Origin: Erythroxylum novogranatense | Taxonomy: Eukaryota; Streptophyta; Magnoliopsida; Malpighiales; Erythroxylaceae | Reading direction: 5' to 3' | Assembly (NCBI GenBank): GCA_029891385.1 | Contig: JAIWQS010000236.1 | Coordinates: forward strand, 1,351,501 to 1,415,500 | DNA: 64,000 nt | Notes under the pieces: model-generated | Told to the model about the DNA's origin: nothing | Databases searched by the model: none | What the model saw: the letters and a program-made list of their open reading frames with translations, nothing else | Position numbers and translations under genes: made by a program | Shown: positions 23,110-35,840 of the stretch, piece after piece | How positions within the stretch are numbered: position 1 is the first letter of the stretch | Layout: every line of letters begins with the position of its first letter

Positions 23110-24421
23110 ATGGCGGAGGATATTAAGTTTGAAGTGGAAGTACTCTGCCAAGATCTAGTCAAACCGTCTTTTCCCACAACCCAACACAGCCGATATCACC
23201 AGCTCTCATGCATCGATCAAATGATGATTACAATGTACATGCCTTGGCTCTTCTACTATCCTGCAAGTGGCAATAGCACAAACAAAGAAGAAACCTGCGA
23301 CAGAGTTAAAAGGTCTTTGTCTGAGGCCTTGACCGTGTTTTATCCACTGGCCGGACGTTTCAGAGAGAACAAGTACGTGGACTGCAACGATGAGGGGGTC
23401 CATTTCGTGGAAGCCAAGGCCAAGTGCAACATTCAAGATATTCTCCAAAATCCCAATTCCTATGACATCAACAAGTTGCTTCCTTTCGACATGGATCATG
23501 TTAGTGACGAGGTTGCTTGTGTCCAAGTCACTCACTTCGATTGCGGCGGAATGACGATAGGGTTTGCAATGTGTCACAAAATGGGTGATGCATTGTCTTC
23601 AATTATGTTCCTACAAGCCTGGTCCGCCATTTCTAGGGGCGAAGGAATCGCTACAATCGTCCCTCTTTCGACTCTGCCAAGCACTTTGCACCTGTTAACC
23701 TGCCTGAATTTGACCGTGGGTTCGTGTACAAGAGGGAAATTTTGTCACAAAGAGGTTTGTTTTCGACCTCTCAAGCTTATCAGCTATTCGAGACAGGTAC
23801 GCTTACAGGGACAACATGAACGAGGAGACAATACGACCGACACGGGTTGAAGCATTAACAGCTTACATGTGGAGCAAGATCAACTCCATCACGGAAGTCA
23901 AAGCAAGTAAAGACAAAGTCATCACAGCCTGTCATTCAGTGAACTTGCGTCCAAGGATGAACCTGCCATTCTCGGAGCAACAATTCGGGAACCTCGTACT
24001 AGATCCCGAAGTAATGAAAGTGGAAGACAACAATACGAAATCGTCATGTGATGATTTAATGGTCAGGAAAATGAGAGAAACATTAGGGAACTTGAACGCA
24101 GAGTATATGAAGAATCTGCAAGCTGAGAACACATATTTTGATATGATTAAAAAAAGGTCTGAGAAGATGCTAAAAGGAGAGATGGTTGTTATTGACTTTA
24201 CAAGTTGTTGCAGGTTTCCGATATATGAGATCGACTTTGGATGGGGAAAGCCAGAGTGGGTGAGTTCTACACGGTGTTCGTTTGGTAATTTTGTAGGTTT
24301 TTTTGACACCAAAGTCGGTGGTGGTATAGAGGCATGGATTACTTTGACAAAGGAAGAGATGACTAAGTTTGAAGCCGACGGTGAGCTGATTGCGTTTTCA
24401 TCTGCTGAGCACAAACATTAA
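23110..24421 (+). pseudogene. BAHD acyltransferase copy 2, two 1-nt deletions
   Basis: The first frame, from MAEDIKFEVE (ATG 23110; an upstream ATG at 23053 precedes the TATA box and is unlikely), is intact through HKMGD (residues 156-160) to about residue 185. By comparison with copy 3, one base is lost near 23666 (CCTCATTTC to CCTCTTTC) and a second near 23735 (AGGAAAAATTT to AGGGAAATTT). The net shift of two bases leaves the rest in another frame, open from about 23740 to TAA at 24419-24421, including 'FTSCCRFPIYEIDFGWGKP' and the EHKH C-terminus. The product as read would stop soon after the catalytic half and lack DFGWG. About 14 residues differ from copy 3 over the first 185. Confidence 0.85.
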
Positions 24422-25499
24422 GCAAAAACTGCATATCCTTATGGTTGTTTTAATTTGCTTTATGTTACATTTGTATTTGTCAGAGTCAATCATGATATAT
24501 ATTTTAGATTTTTATTAGAATATGCATAATTTGTTTATGAGCAGCCAAAGCAAAGGGTTGACTCTTGCATGTTGAGATATAGAGTCTCATAATATATTTT
24601 GGACATTACATCGGGCCATGATATAAACATGTTCTATTCTCTTAGTGTACTTGTATCGAAAACAATTCACAGTGTAATAAAACTTTAGTAGTACATGGAT
24701 GTAACCAAATCTTGGTGAACTACATAAATTATGTGTGTTTGTAATTTTCGACTTGTTTTTTGATTATTGTGATTGAATGTTTATAACATTGCCTCATATC
24801 GATAAGTACCACCTAAACCGCATTGTACCATGTACGACAAGAGGAAATACTACTTTAAAAGAAAATTTTGGCCAATATTAATTATTTTGATTACTACTAA
24901 TAGATATCAATCGGTATTATTTATACCTAATTTCAATAAAAAAAATAAAATTGAAGGACCAATATTAAAATATATATCAATTAATAGTAGTATGACATGA
25001 AAATTGAAATGACGAAGTTCGTAATAAGATTTTAATAAAAGTCCTAACAATTTTATAAATATTATTTCAAACGGTTGATGCATATTTTGTGTGTTACTCA
25101 AAATTTTTACTTATTATACAATTATAACTATAATATGATGCGTGAAAACGAAATCTTGTAATTATCATATATATGGATGGTGTAAATATGATATTTATAA
25201 TTTGGAAGATGTCTCAAATATGTATAACACCCAATGTTTTAAAAACCAAATGTAAAGTTAAACCAGTAAGACAATATGTTTAAGGTTTAAAAGGTTAAAC
25301 TAGTATTAGACCATTATAAAATTCGTTAAAATTAAACAAAATTTAAAGTATAACTGAAAAGTTAGACGATTCAAAATTTTACAATTGAATTGATTAGATT
25401 TTTCAATCATTGATAAAACCACAATTTTATATACATGTGAATAATAAAAGATATAATATGAAAATAAAAGTGGTATAATAATGAGTTTATGAAGTTATC
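24422..25499. other. 3' flank of BAHD copy 2
   Basis: No gene. 'aatatgatatttataatttggaagat' around 25175-25200 recurs near 38785-38812 upstream of BAHD copy 3. A degenerate MITE-like stretch lies at about 25240-25430. Confidence 0.45.
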
Positions 25500-26289
25500 A
25501 AAATAATGAGTGGAGATGGCAGGATTTTCCTATAGACGCCATTGACAATCTTGAGCCTATTCAGTACCAACCAAATAGCTCCACACAGGATTATTTGGAA
25601 TGGTTACCTAATCCTTAAAAAAAAATACACCAATGGATCAACCTATAAATTTTTTAGACCTACATCCCAACAAGTTTCTTGGCATAATTTGGTTTAATTC
25701 AAAAATAACAGCCCTAGGTGCTCATTCATTTTATGGTTGGTTGTTCTTAAAAAACTTCAAACAAGGGATAAACTTCTTTTTCTCTATACTCCTAACCATT
25801 GTTCTCTTTGTATTTCGGACCTTGAATCTAATGAGCTTTTTTTTTTTTTTGAATGCCCAATTTCTAAAGCAGTATGGCAATATTGCCTCAACTACTTCTA
25901 GATCCTCATTCCCAACCAAACAAGCCTTCAATCTATCCTCAATTGGTTTCACCACTCAACCTCACACAATAACCTTTTTCCTATTCTACTGTCCATAACT
26001 ATTTACAACATTTGGTCCGAAAGGAACTCAAGAAATTTCAAGGATGTAGCCATAGATGTGGAGAGTTTACACTCCAAAATAATCTTCCAAATTCTGGAGC
26101 ATCTCAGCTCAAATACATTGGGAAGGTAATTAAAGCAATTACACACTAACATTGTTTTGCAGATTCCTTTGCAAATATGGTATCAACTTTTTTTTACATC
26201 ACATGTCCTCCTCAGATGGACACATGTTAAATGAGAATAGTAGGTTATTCTAATGCATCTCAGGAATCATGGAGCTTGGTTAGGCAATG
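25500..26289 (+). pseudogene. LINE 3' coding remnant (zf-RVT, start of RNase H)
   Basis: Fragmented plus-strand reading shows 'DAIDNLEPIQYQPNSS', then the reverse-transcriptase zinc-finger signature 'CSLCISDLESNE' followed by 'ECPISKAVW', then 'TIYNIWSERNSRNFKD'. This is the end of a plant LINE ORF2. RNase H-like text ('NHGAWLGN') is cut at 26289 by the 3.2-kb element and continues at 29465. Stops and frame changes throughout. Confidence 0.7.
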
Positions 26290-27588
26290 TGTAACATCCC
26301 ATTGCTAGTGGAAAGGGGTGGGATGGTAAATGTGAGTGACTAATGAGAGTTATGAATGTATCCTACATGTTCATGCATAACTTGCTACATACTCAGACTT
26401 GATTGTTGCACATGAAAATACTTGTACATGCATTCATGAATAATTTCGTATAATTGGAATGATTTGAGAATCTTGAATATTATTACATTGAAAAAATTAT
26501 GGGTTAGTGAAATCTTGATATTCTGAATTTTAGTGGAATTATTGTATTAGTATATGTTGGTGAAGTTATGGAGTATTGAGAGAGAGATATTTATAGTAGG
26601 AACAAGAAATAAATTAAATAAAGATTTGGAGATAGTTAGGTTGTAAAGATGATTGTTGTATTGGAAAGAGGGAACTAAATGGAGTTAGTTTCAAAGAAAC
26701 TAAGTTAGGTTAAATCATTTAGAAAGTGACATGTGTCACTTAGACCTTGTAATCTAGCTAGAAGTAGGTCTCTATTCCTTAAGAGTTGATGTGTTAAGTC
26801 TTGTCCAAGTCCCTTCTTTATTCTCATCTTTCTAAAACTTCTCTCTTCGAAAATACGTAATTTTCCAAGAAAATATCTTCTAAGTGGACTCTTGTGTTCT
26901 TCCTTTCTTTCACAAAACTTACTTTGCCATGTGTGTCATCTACTCTAAGGAAAACCAGAAGCTGATCATTTCACTCAGTGAAGTACGTAAACGCTTGGAG
27001 TTTAGGGCTTGAAGATTTTGGAGTTTTCAAAGGTAAGTGTTAGAGAAATCCTCACCGTAGGAGATTTGTGAAATAAAGTTGATAGATTTCATCATCCGCA
27101 TGGAAAATGTACTTCATGTGTTTGTTCTTAAATACTGGTTAGTTGGGGAGAAATAAATTCAGTTATAGTGTTAAATTAGTTTTGAGAAAACTTTTGGTGT
27201 GGTGACGTAAAGTGTTGAAAGTCGAAAGTCTGGAAAATTCTCGCTGAGCATGTTTCAGATTTTGGCCATAACATTTTCTGTGATTGTCTAAATGAGATGA
27301 TTCTTGATTCCGAGTAACCTAAGAATATATGGCTACAATTCGTATGAAGACATTGAGTTTCAGTTCTGTCTCTAAGAGTCTCAAAAGTTGTCACGAAGTT
27401 GAGAACTGGGTGTTGGATGTTAAGAGTTGAGAGAAAATTTGTGTTCCAAGTTCGGGAGGAATTTTCGACCTGATTTAGATAGATTCTGGCAAAATTTCCT
27501 TCTGAAAAGTTGTAGATCTTTCTTTTAGCTTTCCAACGGTATAAAGTTTGTAAATTTTGGACATCGGAGTCAAAAGTTATGCCTCTCA

Positions 27589-27697
27589 GAAAGTAGACGC
27601 AGAAAGTAGATGCATAAAAGTAGACGCAGAAAGTAGACGCATAAAAGTAGACGCAGAAAGTAGACGCAGAAAGTAGACGCATAAAAGTAGACGCAGA
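27589..27697. repeat. 13/14-bp minisatellite
   Basis: About eight units of 'aaagtagacgcag' (13) and 'aaagtagacgcata' (14) alternate irregularly. The repeat produces a run of 'CVYFYASTF'-type residues on the minus strand that is not a protein signal. Confidence 0.8.
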
Positions 27698-29377
27698 ACT
27701 GAGATACAAAAACAAGTTGTACTCTTTTGGTCATAACTTCTTCTCTAGACCTCCAAATAACCTGATTCTGGAAGCATTGGATTTCTAACATATTTATTTA
27801 TTTCTACACAAAAGTTATGGTCTTGGTATTAAATCGAAACGATTGATCAATCAAAGTAAGGGTACAGGTGGAAGGAGTATGAATTGGATATTTTATTGAA
27901 TGTGTTTCAGTATTTTGATGATAACTTAGTCTATAGGATTCCAATTGGGGTGATTCTTGATTTGTAGTGAATTAAAGTAATAGGGCTACAAATTTTATGA
28001 AGGAGCTGAATCTTGATACGGTCTCTAAGGTGTTCAATTTCCAGATGGAAGTCGGATATAATACACTGTTTTGGAGAAAGATCTGAAATGGTTCATTGGA
28101 TTATGAGATTGGATTCAAATGGTTTATGGAGGGTTAAATCCCACAGAATGAGGCTAATTAAGTGAGTTTTGATAGTTGAGCGTTTTGTGAAGAAATTGAT
28201 GGGTTGATACCCGGGATAGTCATGAATATGCATTGTACATATTTCATCTCATTCATGTGCATTTTTAAACACTTATGATTGTTCAAATTGTGATATATGT
28301 ATATGTTATTTGTTATAGAGGAGCCATTGAACGTCAACCTCCAGACGTTGTCGGATCTTCCAGCATTAGCTTCAGAGAAACTTCAGAGTAACCCAGGCGG
28401 TCTCACTCAATTAATTGTTTGTTTTAGAATATGTTTTGAATGAGTTACTTAAGTGCCCCAAACATGCAAAATTGTAAATGTGCATATGAATGCAAAAGTG
28501 TGCTAAGCATTTCATCAATGTCGGACTAAGGTCCGATGATAAAGGTGATCAAACGTGAATGAGCATCCATGTAATTGATCGAGATTATGATATGTGAAAC
28601 ATTTATTACATGTATGCATGAAAGATAAAGGAAGTTATGACTGGAGTTGCCAAGATAAGGAGCCAAAAGCTCAAAAGTGTGAATAGAGCCTTGGGCTCGA
28701 GTGCGACTGTCCCTGATATCTACGAAGAGATATGGGACGTTATTCGACTAAGCGACATCCAGAAAAGGGATGAGCTGAAAAAAGGCACTCGGTCATAACG
28801 ACAATAATAAATGAAAGCGAGTCTCACGTGTATTGCCAATGATAAGTGATGTGTGTTTTTATAAACAATGTGATACATTGTGAATATGCAATGAAGTGAA
28901 TATTATGTTATGTGCGATAGTATGATACATTGTGAATATGTAATGAAATGAGCGTTGTGTTATATGCGATGATTTGATGCATGAATTGAGTGAACCATCG
29001 ATGATGGTTACCTCATTGAGTTCGCAAAACTCACCAAAATTGCAACGTTGTCCTTTCAGGATCGAGAGACGACTCTAGTTGTTAAAGAGGATCTTCTAAC
29101 CGAGTAGATTGCGATTGGAGTTTGAGGTCATGGCTCAAAGGTCGGTCACCGGGGTTCTTTGGATGGTTTAAATAAATTTGATACACTTTCCTCATTCGCT
29201 AGTACTATTGTATTAGGTTTTCGATGATGTACATACGATATTGTGGATGCATAATGTAGACCTTGGTTTTGTGAAATGTAATGAGGAAAAGTTGGTTTTA
29301 AATATTGTGATCTTCTTATGATGCTTTATTCTCGAATTATGTTACCATGCCATGTAAAAGGGATGTAGTGATCGATC

Positions 29378-29458
29378 GTAGCGCGCCCTCATCGTAGGAT
29401 ATATACCGGAATGACTTCCGGGCATCCTGATGTGTACCCTACGGTAAGGGGGCGCTAC
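29378..29458. repeat. Terminal hairpin of element E
   Basis: Arms 29378-29398 and 29438-29458 are inverted repeats matching at 18 of 21 positions. Inside lies a perfect smaller hairpin, CCGGAA-4-TTCCGG (29407-29422). It ends one base from the element end. Confidence 0.75.
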
Positions 29459-29459
29459 A

Positions 29460-29860
29460 CAATGGTTTGGCTTAGAGAATCATTTCCTATGAAAGCTCCT
29501 TCGGGAATGTCAGAGACTATGGAAGCAAATTCGACAGTTGTATATTGAACTTCCACTCTTTTTATTAAAATTGATTGCGGTTTGATTCTTGGATATGTGT
29601 GTGTGTGTGTGTGTGTGTGTTGAAATGTTGTGATTACTAGATTGCTCGTGATGATTGTATGCAAATAGAAGAAAAGCTACAATTTTAATCATCAGAGAAA
29701 TAGGGAAGAGTTTTGGTGGTAAGGCCTCTTCTATTGATTTAGATGGTTGTTATTTGCACTACCTTATGTCTAGTGAGTAATAAGAGATTACCTACAGATA
29801 ATCTTTTGTAATGTATATAACCTTTTATTTTTTATTTAAAAGTTTCGATTTACCAAAAAA
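29460..29860 (+). pseudogene. LINE 3' end, continuation after element E
   Basis: Continues the RNase H-like reading ('SYESSFGNVRDYGSKFD'), then an untranslated tail with 'ttttgtaatgtatataacc' and 'tttatttaaaa' and a short A run near 29855, typical of plant LINE 3' ends. Confidence 0.55.
29596..29620. repeat. (TG)n microsatellite
   Basis: Twelve and a half TG units. Confidence 0.9.
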
Positions 29861-29884
29861 ACGTGGTATAATATAATGGACCTA

Positions 29885-30340
29885 CAAAGAAATAAATGCA
29901 GGACTTCAATTTTATTTTATGTACACGTAAATCATAAATTAAATAATGTCACAATAAAAATAATTATTTAATATGTACTTAAAAATAACGATTATGTTAA
30001 TAAAGTAAAATTGAGTGCCAAAGATCAAGAGTAGGCCCTTTGCTTTTGAGAGACCTAATTTTACTTGTAGATTGGTTAATGAAATGTTGTACAATGCTCA
30101 CGGAGATAAAGAACCACATTCAATTTTAAGTCCAAAATGCCCTAAATTGTTCTAAAACATAATGGGCTATTATGTAATTATCTCTTTAATAATGTCATAT
30201 GCTTTATCAAAGGATTCGCACATTCAATCGATAACTTGTTAATAATTCCTTTTTATTTCTAATCTCAATAATGATGAAAGAATATTGTCAAAACATATTT
30301 AAAACTTGGGTTTTTTTTTAACAAGAAAAGAATCCGAATT
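29885..30340. repeat. Block shared with the BAHD copy 3 upstream region
   Basis: 'aggccctttgcttttgagag', 'ctttaataatg', 'gataacttg' and 'gaaagaatat' occur in the same order at about 38895-39080, upstream of BAHD copy 3. 'gtacacgtaaat' matches 'tgcacgtaaat' near 39495. No gene. Confidence 0.55.
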
Positions 30341-30544
30341 ATATTACTTTTTAATTACATAATATAAATACTAAATTATTATTTCATATAAGTTATTTAA
30401 ATAAATTGTGATTTAAGTTCAAATGGCAAATTCAATCTAATTATTCGTTGAAAATATTTTCTTTTAACTTTTCATTTTCATAAGATTAGGATTTTGATTC
30501 AAATCTAGCCTTCTTTGAAGTTAATATTTAAAATCTGTGATTAT

Positions 30545-31930
30545 CGGGGATCCTATCTTGTAATTACCAATTACATTCACAAGCAGATTGACAGAATTTT
30601 CGAAAACTTTCTGTGGTTAGGACTTAGGATGCAACATGAATGCTAAACCTGGCAAAATTAAATGGACACATGCATGTCCACCTTGCAGATAAGGAGGTCT
30701 TGGTCTCATCACTTCCAAATTTTTAAATCAAATAACGCTTACTAAGAAAATGTGGAGATTGATCCAAGACATAGAATCCTTGTGGGTTAAATGGAAATGC
30801 CATTTTTTTAAAATGAAAGAATTGCATTAACTATAGGTGAAGCTAGTACACCATTACAATAAGTTCAAGGCTAGTAGGCCGACCATTAAAAGTTATTACA
30901 GATGAGGGAAAAACTGCAAAAAAATATACCTGATCAATAATGTCATTTACTTATAACTGTCATCGAAGTTTCATTTCAATTCCTATTACATCAAAGAGAA
31001 ATCCATTTGGTGCTTCAAAATAACCAAGAATGCTTTTGCTTTGATTAAATATATAGGTAAGGTTTGGGAGAAGATCATAATTCATTATAATGATCAACTT
31101 GGTAATAGGGAAAACCTAAAGTTCTTGTTTGATCAATGGTTTAATCAAAATATACCTTACATCCTTCCTCAATTTCATGTCTCAAAGGATTCATTTATGC
31201 AGATGTTAATGTGGCTCAAGGCTTAAGCATTTATCAACAACTCCAAAACAAAAGTCCTTCCATAAGTGTTTCCTCACTTCTTGTTAATCTCACTCTTAGT
31301 AGGGAAACTGATATGATTATGTGGAGGCTAATGAATTCTAGTCAGTTCTTTATTTCTTCAGCTAAAAGTATATAGAGGGTAGATTATCCCCAAAGACACT
31401 GGTTTCATGTAGTGTAGAACAAGAACCTTAATCATAGAATTGCTCACCTACTCTAGTAAGCTTTCAACACTAAACTTGCCACCCAGGATAGAATTGGTAG
31501 CTTCCTATGCATTTCTAACTGACGTTCCTTGTGCAAGAACAATGTTGAATCTCACAATCATCTCTTCTTTTCCTACATCTACTTGAATCCAATTTGGAAA
31601 TTCATTATGGAGAAATGTGGAGTTCACAACCCTCCTGTAATCTTGTTTGATATCGTAGAATGGAATATTCAATTTAAACTATCCCAAGAAGGCATTCTAT
31701 GGCTAATATTCATTATTCTAGCCTATCTTGTATCAGACATCTAGAATTAGAAGAACAACAAACTCTTCAAGTCCATTACTAACACACCACAACAACAATC
31801 AATAATAGTTCAAGATCAAATCAGGATGCAGATATTCCTCTATAAACACAAGCATATAATTAGTCATAAAATGACCTCACAGTGGAATTTATACTAACAA
31901 ACCGAGGTAACCGTAACTAAAGCCCTGATT
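30545..31930 (+). pseudogene. Second LINE ORF2 3' remnant
   Basis: Plus-strand fragments: 'AKPGKIKWTHACPPC' then 'GGLGLITSKFLNQ' and 'LTKKMWRLIQD' (RT thumb region), interrupted at 30806-30960 by a small reverse LINE tail, resuming with 'NAFALIKYIGKVWEKII'. The zf-RVT follows ('NVESHNHLFFSYIY', 'IWKFIMEKCGV'; about 31540-31640), then a 3' untranslated region. Frames are broken. The upstream catalytic RT is absent. Confidence 0.7.
30806..30960 (-). mobile_element. 5'-truncated LINE tail, nested
   Basis: Begins with a T run at 30806 (poly-A on the minus strand) followed by 'aaaatgaaagaattgcatt'. It interrupts the LINE coding text, and flanks aaatgccat and aactgtcat resemble a target duplication (7 of 9). 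Confidence 0.5.
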
Positions 31931-31935
31931 ATTAA

Positions 31936-34900
31936 TGTAACATCCCACTACCATAGGTTACATATCCAAACATTCAGGAACATTCAAGTACATATCCCAT
32001 GATAATGACAAGGTAGAACAAAACATATCCAACTTACACATGGCATCATCTAACATAATCAGAAGTTATCAAATTTTAAAACCATTCATTGCATTCATTC
32101 ACAATTATTTACACTGTCTTCATTAAACGAATATATACAAAACCTCACACAGATTCTAGCAAAATCTACAAAATAAAAGCTATAACTCTTTGACGTCAAC
32201 TGACATACCTCTGAGCGATAACTTAGTCCAAAACGTTCTTCTAATCCAGAATAAACACTAGGTCTCCTGCCTCGTATCTAAAAAATCACATTACAATTTT
32301 TATAAGTTTTGCGAACTCAATGAGTGAACTATCATTGATGATTTCACCAGATTCACATACACAAATTACATAAAAAAACATGAATATTTCAAATACTCGC
32401 ATTGTTATAGCCCATCATTTTATTAATGTGAATCATATCATATATAAACACATACAGATGCTTATGAGACTTCACATTCGTTATTAATGTTGTGACCGAG
32501 TGCCTATCATATATACAAATATTGGCCTATTGAGCTCAGTCAGAAACATATATCACGGAACATAGTTCTACGTGTCAAATCATATATCACGAAGCAAAAC
32601 TCTACTTGCAAACGTTTGATACTGACAACTCAAGTCACAACGCCTTTATCTGAGCATGCATTTTATGAAATGCAACAATTTCAGAAAATCTCATATATCA
32701 CAATCTTATACAAATGCTCAGACAAGATTTCACAGTCATCGGACCTAAGTCCAGCATTCAACTTTCGTTGAAAATTCATATAGCATAATATAATCAGAAT
32801 TATCAAACAAATCAGAACACTTCCAAAACAATCCCAAATATATACTCCTCGAACTTTAAGTCTGGAATTTAGAAACAATCGCAACAGTTCAATAATTGGA
32901 AGTTTAACAAATCAAATTAAATTCGTCAAATTCATATCAAATTAAAACACTTCCAATACATGCCCAACTACTAAACTCCTCATATCTTAGGTCCGGAATC
33001 CAGAAACAATTCAAAAACAATTCAATAATATTAGAAGTGCAATAAATTAAATTAAATTCAAATCAAATCAATCCTAGGAAATCATCTAGGTTGACTCATA
33101 GTACGTTACAAGAAATTATTGCTTGGATGGTCCGACAATGTCCCACTGGAGTTCGACGTGCTCCTCTATAACATACACAACACATTCAAAAATATCACAT
33201 TTTGCACAATTGAAAACATATTCCTTTATACACATGTACTTAAATAAATAAAATATGCACAATGCTTTTTCAATGACAATTTCGGGTATCTTATTGTAAT
33301 TTTCATCATCAAATCATTCAGATATCAAAGCCCTCAATAATATCATTTGGTACTTATCATTTGGGCCAAAATAAAACAATGTGAAATCAATTACATAACT
33401 TAATTGACTACTTCAGATTTTCTACCCACATGATTTCAGGTCAACTTTGCATAATTAATTTGATAGGGTAAAAGACAAAATTAGGCAACTTTTCCTTCTC
33501 GAAGTTGTTCTACAGTATCTTAAGTTTCTAACGATTCCAAGATCATCCAATTTTATTCAGTAATCAATGAGTTATGCACAAAATACCTTAGACTATGCAC
33601 ATTTGAACTTTTGGCTAGTACATGATCATACCCTCTAACTGTATAACTCATATCTTTCAGTTCAGACATCCAAAAATTATAAAATTTATACCAATTTAAA
33701 AATAAGAGAATAAGCTACAACTTTTGTGAAGACACCTCAGCCTAATTCTACACACATCAATACAGTTTATTCAATAACCACAGGATATGATTTCTGTCCC
33801 TGGTAATGCTACCGCCTAAGCTAAAATTCAGTTTCATGTCAATTTTGAAAATCTTAAAGACATAATTAAAATTCGAATTCTTCACAAAAGTTGTAAAAAT
33901 ATGTCTCTAGTTTACTATGAATTAAAAATCAACTCATTTAGAAATCTACAGCTCAAGTTATACTTATAAAACCGAAGCATGATCATGGAAATTTTCCAAT
34001 TCATAACATTCCAACAAACTTCCACACTTTCACCCTATCAATCATTTTTAAATTAATTCAAATAGCTCTAAATTTTTATGAGGAAAAAGAAAAATGTCTT
34101 AAGAATCTATTGGTTCAAGTTTGGAGTCATTTGGAGTTCGGATGGAAAAGTTATAGTCAAAAGACTTAAAGTTGTTCAGTAGAATACTCTTAATTCATAA
34201 ACCCATATATGCAACCACCACCTTTTCTCTCTCTAAAATACAAATCTTCATCTTCTTCATTAAACTACACTACAAAAACTGCAAATTTTTTTCACTCTTC
34301 TTCCTCTCTTCCACTTACCCTATTATCTTTAATTTATACCCTCACATTGTCTTTTCATTTCAGCTCTCATTACAATTCAACTTACTATCAAAACCTCTCA
34401 AAACTCAAGATCATAGACAACATCACAGCTAAATGTTATATGCGGTTTTCCTGCAACATTTCTGCTCTTGTTTCATTTTCTGTTTTCTTTTTTTTATTTG
34501 TACTTCATTCCTATACATTACAACTATTATATCTGCTACATAAACCACCATTTTTTTCTACTTTCATCACAATTAAGCCAAACACAAATAAATCAAAAAT
34601 TCAAAATTTTATACATACATAACAAAACTCATGCAGTTCACGAAGCAAAAGCCATATTTCTACATTTTTTCCCATCTTCATTTGTTGCATTTCTTCTCTT
34701 TTTGTCATTTTAATCCTTCTTAAAAACACAACACTACATTCCTCTAAGTTCTCTTTAACTCCAACGTCACAAAAATCAATCGCTCACTTTACCCAAACAT
34801 TTATGCATATATATAATGAAAACAGAGTATGTTCCAACTTTGCTTCTACGTGTTTGTTACAACCTCATTTCATCATCTAATTTTCTTTCTTCTTTTTTTC

Positions 34901-35840
34901 TCATCGAAATCTTCCCATTTTCATTACAACTTACTATCAAACTCATTTTAATTCCAACAAACATTTCCGAAAACACTAACACATATCAACAAGAAAAACA
35001 GAGCATAAACCCCAACCATATATATAATCATTTAAACCATAACAGAAACACATTTTTCTTCATCAACTTACAAAATTTTCTTATTTTTCTGTTCAGAATC
35101 CATTTACTACAGTTTTGAACATTTCCTAATTCTCAAATCCATCATCTAGTTCATATATCACCGTAGCCTCACTTCTAAACCCATGCAGGCATATTTATAT
35201 TTACACCGAAAAAAATATCAAAACTACTTACTTGGTTCCACAAAGTCTCTGGTAGGTAAGAGTAAATCAATAGCAAAAATAATATAACAATTGATGTTTT
35301 AGGATGAACTAGAGAAGGGTTTTGGTAAAAGAGTTGTTTCGGTGAAAGAACTAAAATATAAAAGCATAACTTAGCAATTTCTCTCCAACAACACATTTAA
35401 CCACGTGTGTTCCTTGCATGTGGGTCACGTGTCAATATGCAAGGCTCCCACATGCCACTCTTTCATTTGTCACCTTTTTATTTTTTTTTTCAAAATATCT
35501 CAAATTTTTTTTCAAAAATTTCTAAAATTTACCAAAAATTTTGAAATAATAAGTTGACTCTTCAAATAAATTTTCAACTCAAAAATACTTCACCAAAAAT
35601 TTCTAAAATACCCGAAATGTACAAAAACTGTCAAATCACATTTAATACATTTCAAATAAATCCACAATTTTCATTTATAAACCAATTTACTCGAAATGCC
35701 AATAAATACGTGTACAATCATATGAATGTGCAAAATAAATGTGTATGTCACTATTAATTATGCATGATGTGTATTTTCCTAATTTTTCATAATTTTTATA
35801 ATTCACAATTATAGCCCTAACATGGGTAACGGATGTTACA
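31936..35840 (-). mobile_element. Giant solo-LTR-like element F, 3.9 kb
   Basis: Ends TGTAACATCCC and GGATGTTACA, flanked by perfect 5-bp duplications ATTAA (31931-31935 and 35841-35845). No retroelement protein domain inside. Same family as 26290-29459 but reversed: complements of 'ggcactcggtca' (about 32490), 'aggtccgatg' (about 32736) and 'gaggagc' (about 33168) appear in mirror order. The CT-rich segment 34170-34720 gives open frames by composition only. It sits in the 3' untranslated region of the LINE at 30545-31930. Confidence 0.75.

Larger units (their letters stand above)
26290..29459 (+). mobile_element. Giant solo-LTR-like element E, 3.17 kb
   Basis: Starts TGTAACATCCC and ends GGGCGCTACA, flanked by perfect 5-bp duplications CAATG (26285-26289 and 29460-29464). 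Removing it rejoins the LINE reading. No gag or pol domain was found, so it is best read as a solo LTR of an LTR retrotransposon with very long LTRs, or a non-autonomous derivative. It shares ordered words with the 31936-35840 element in the opposite orientation ('ggcactcggtca', 'gaggagc', 'aggtccgatg'). It contains a minisatellite (27589-27697) and a terminal inverted repeat hairpin (29378-29458). Confidence 0.75.

Noticed and set aside
23206..23577. Antisense frames over the BAHD copies (also at 23932-24414, 37885-38145 and 52530-53033)
   Set aside because: They recur at matching positions opposite every BAHD copy, a codon-bias shadow of the sense frame.
34172..35118. Several overlapping plus-strand frames of 80-137 codons
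   Set aside because: Low-complexity CT/AT-rich sequence inside solo-LTR-like element F. No domain; the frames overlap each other in different phases.
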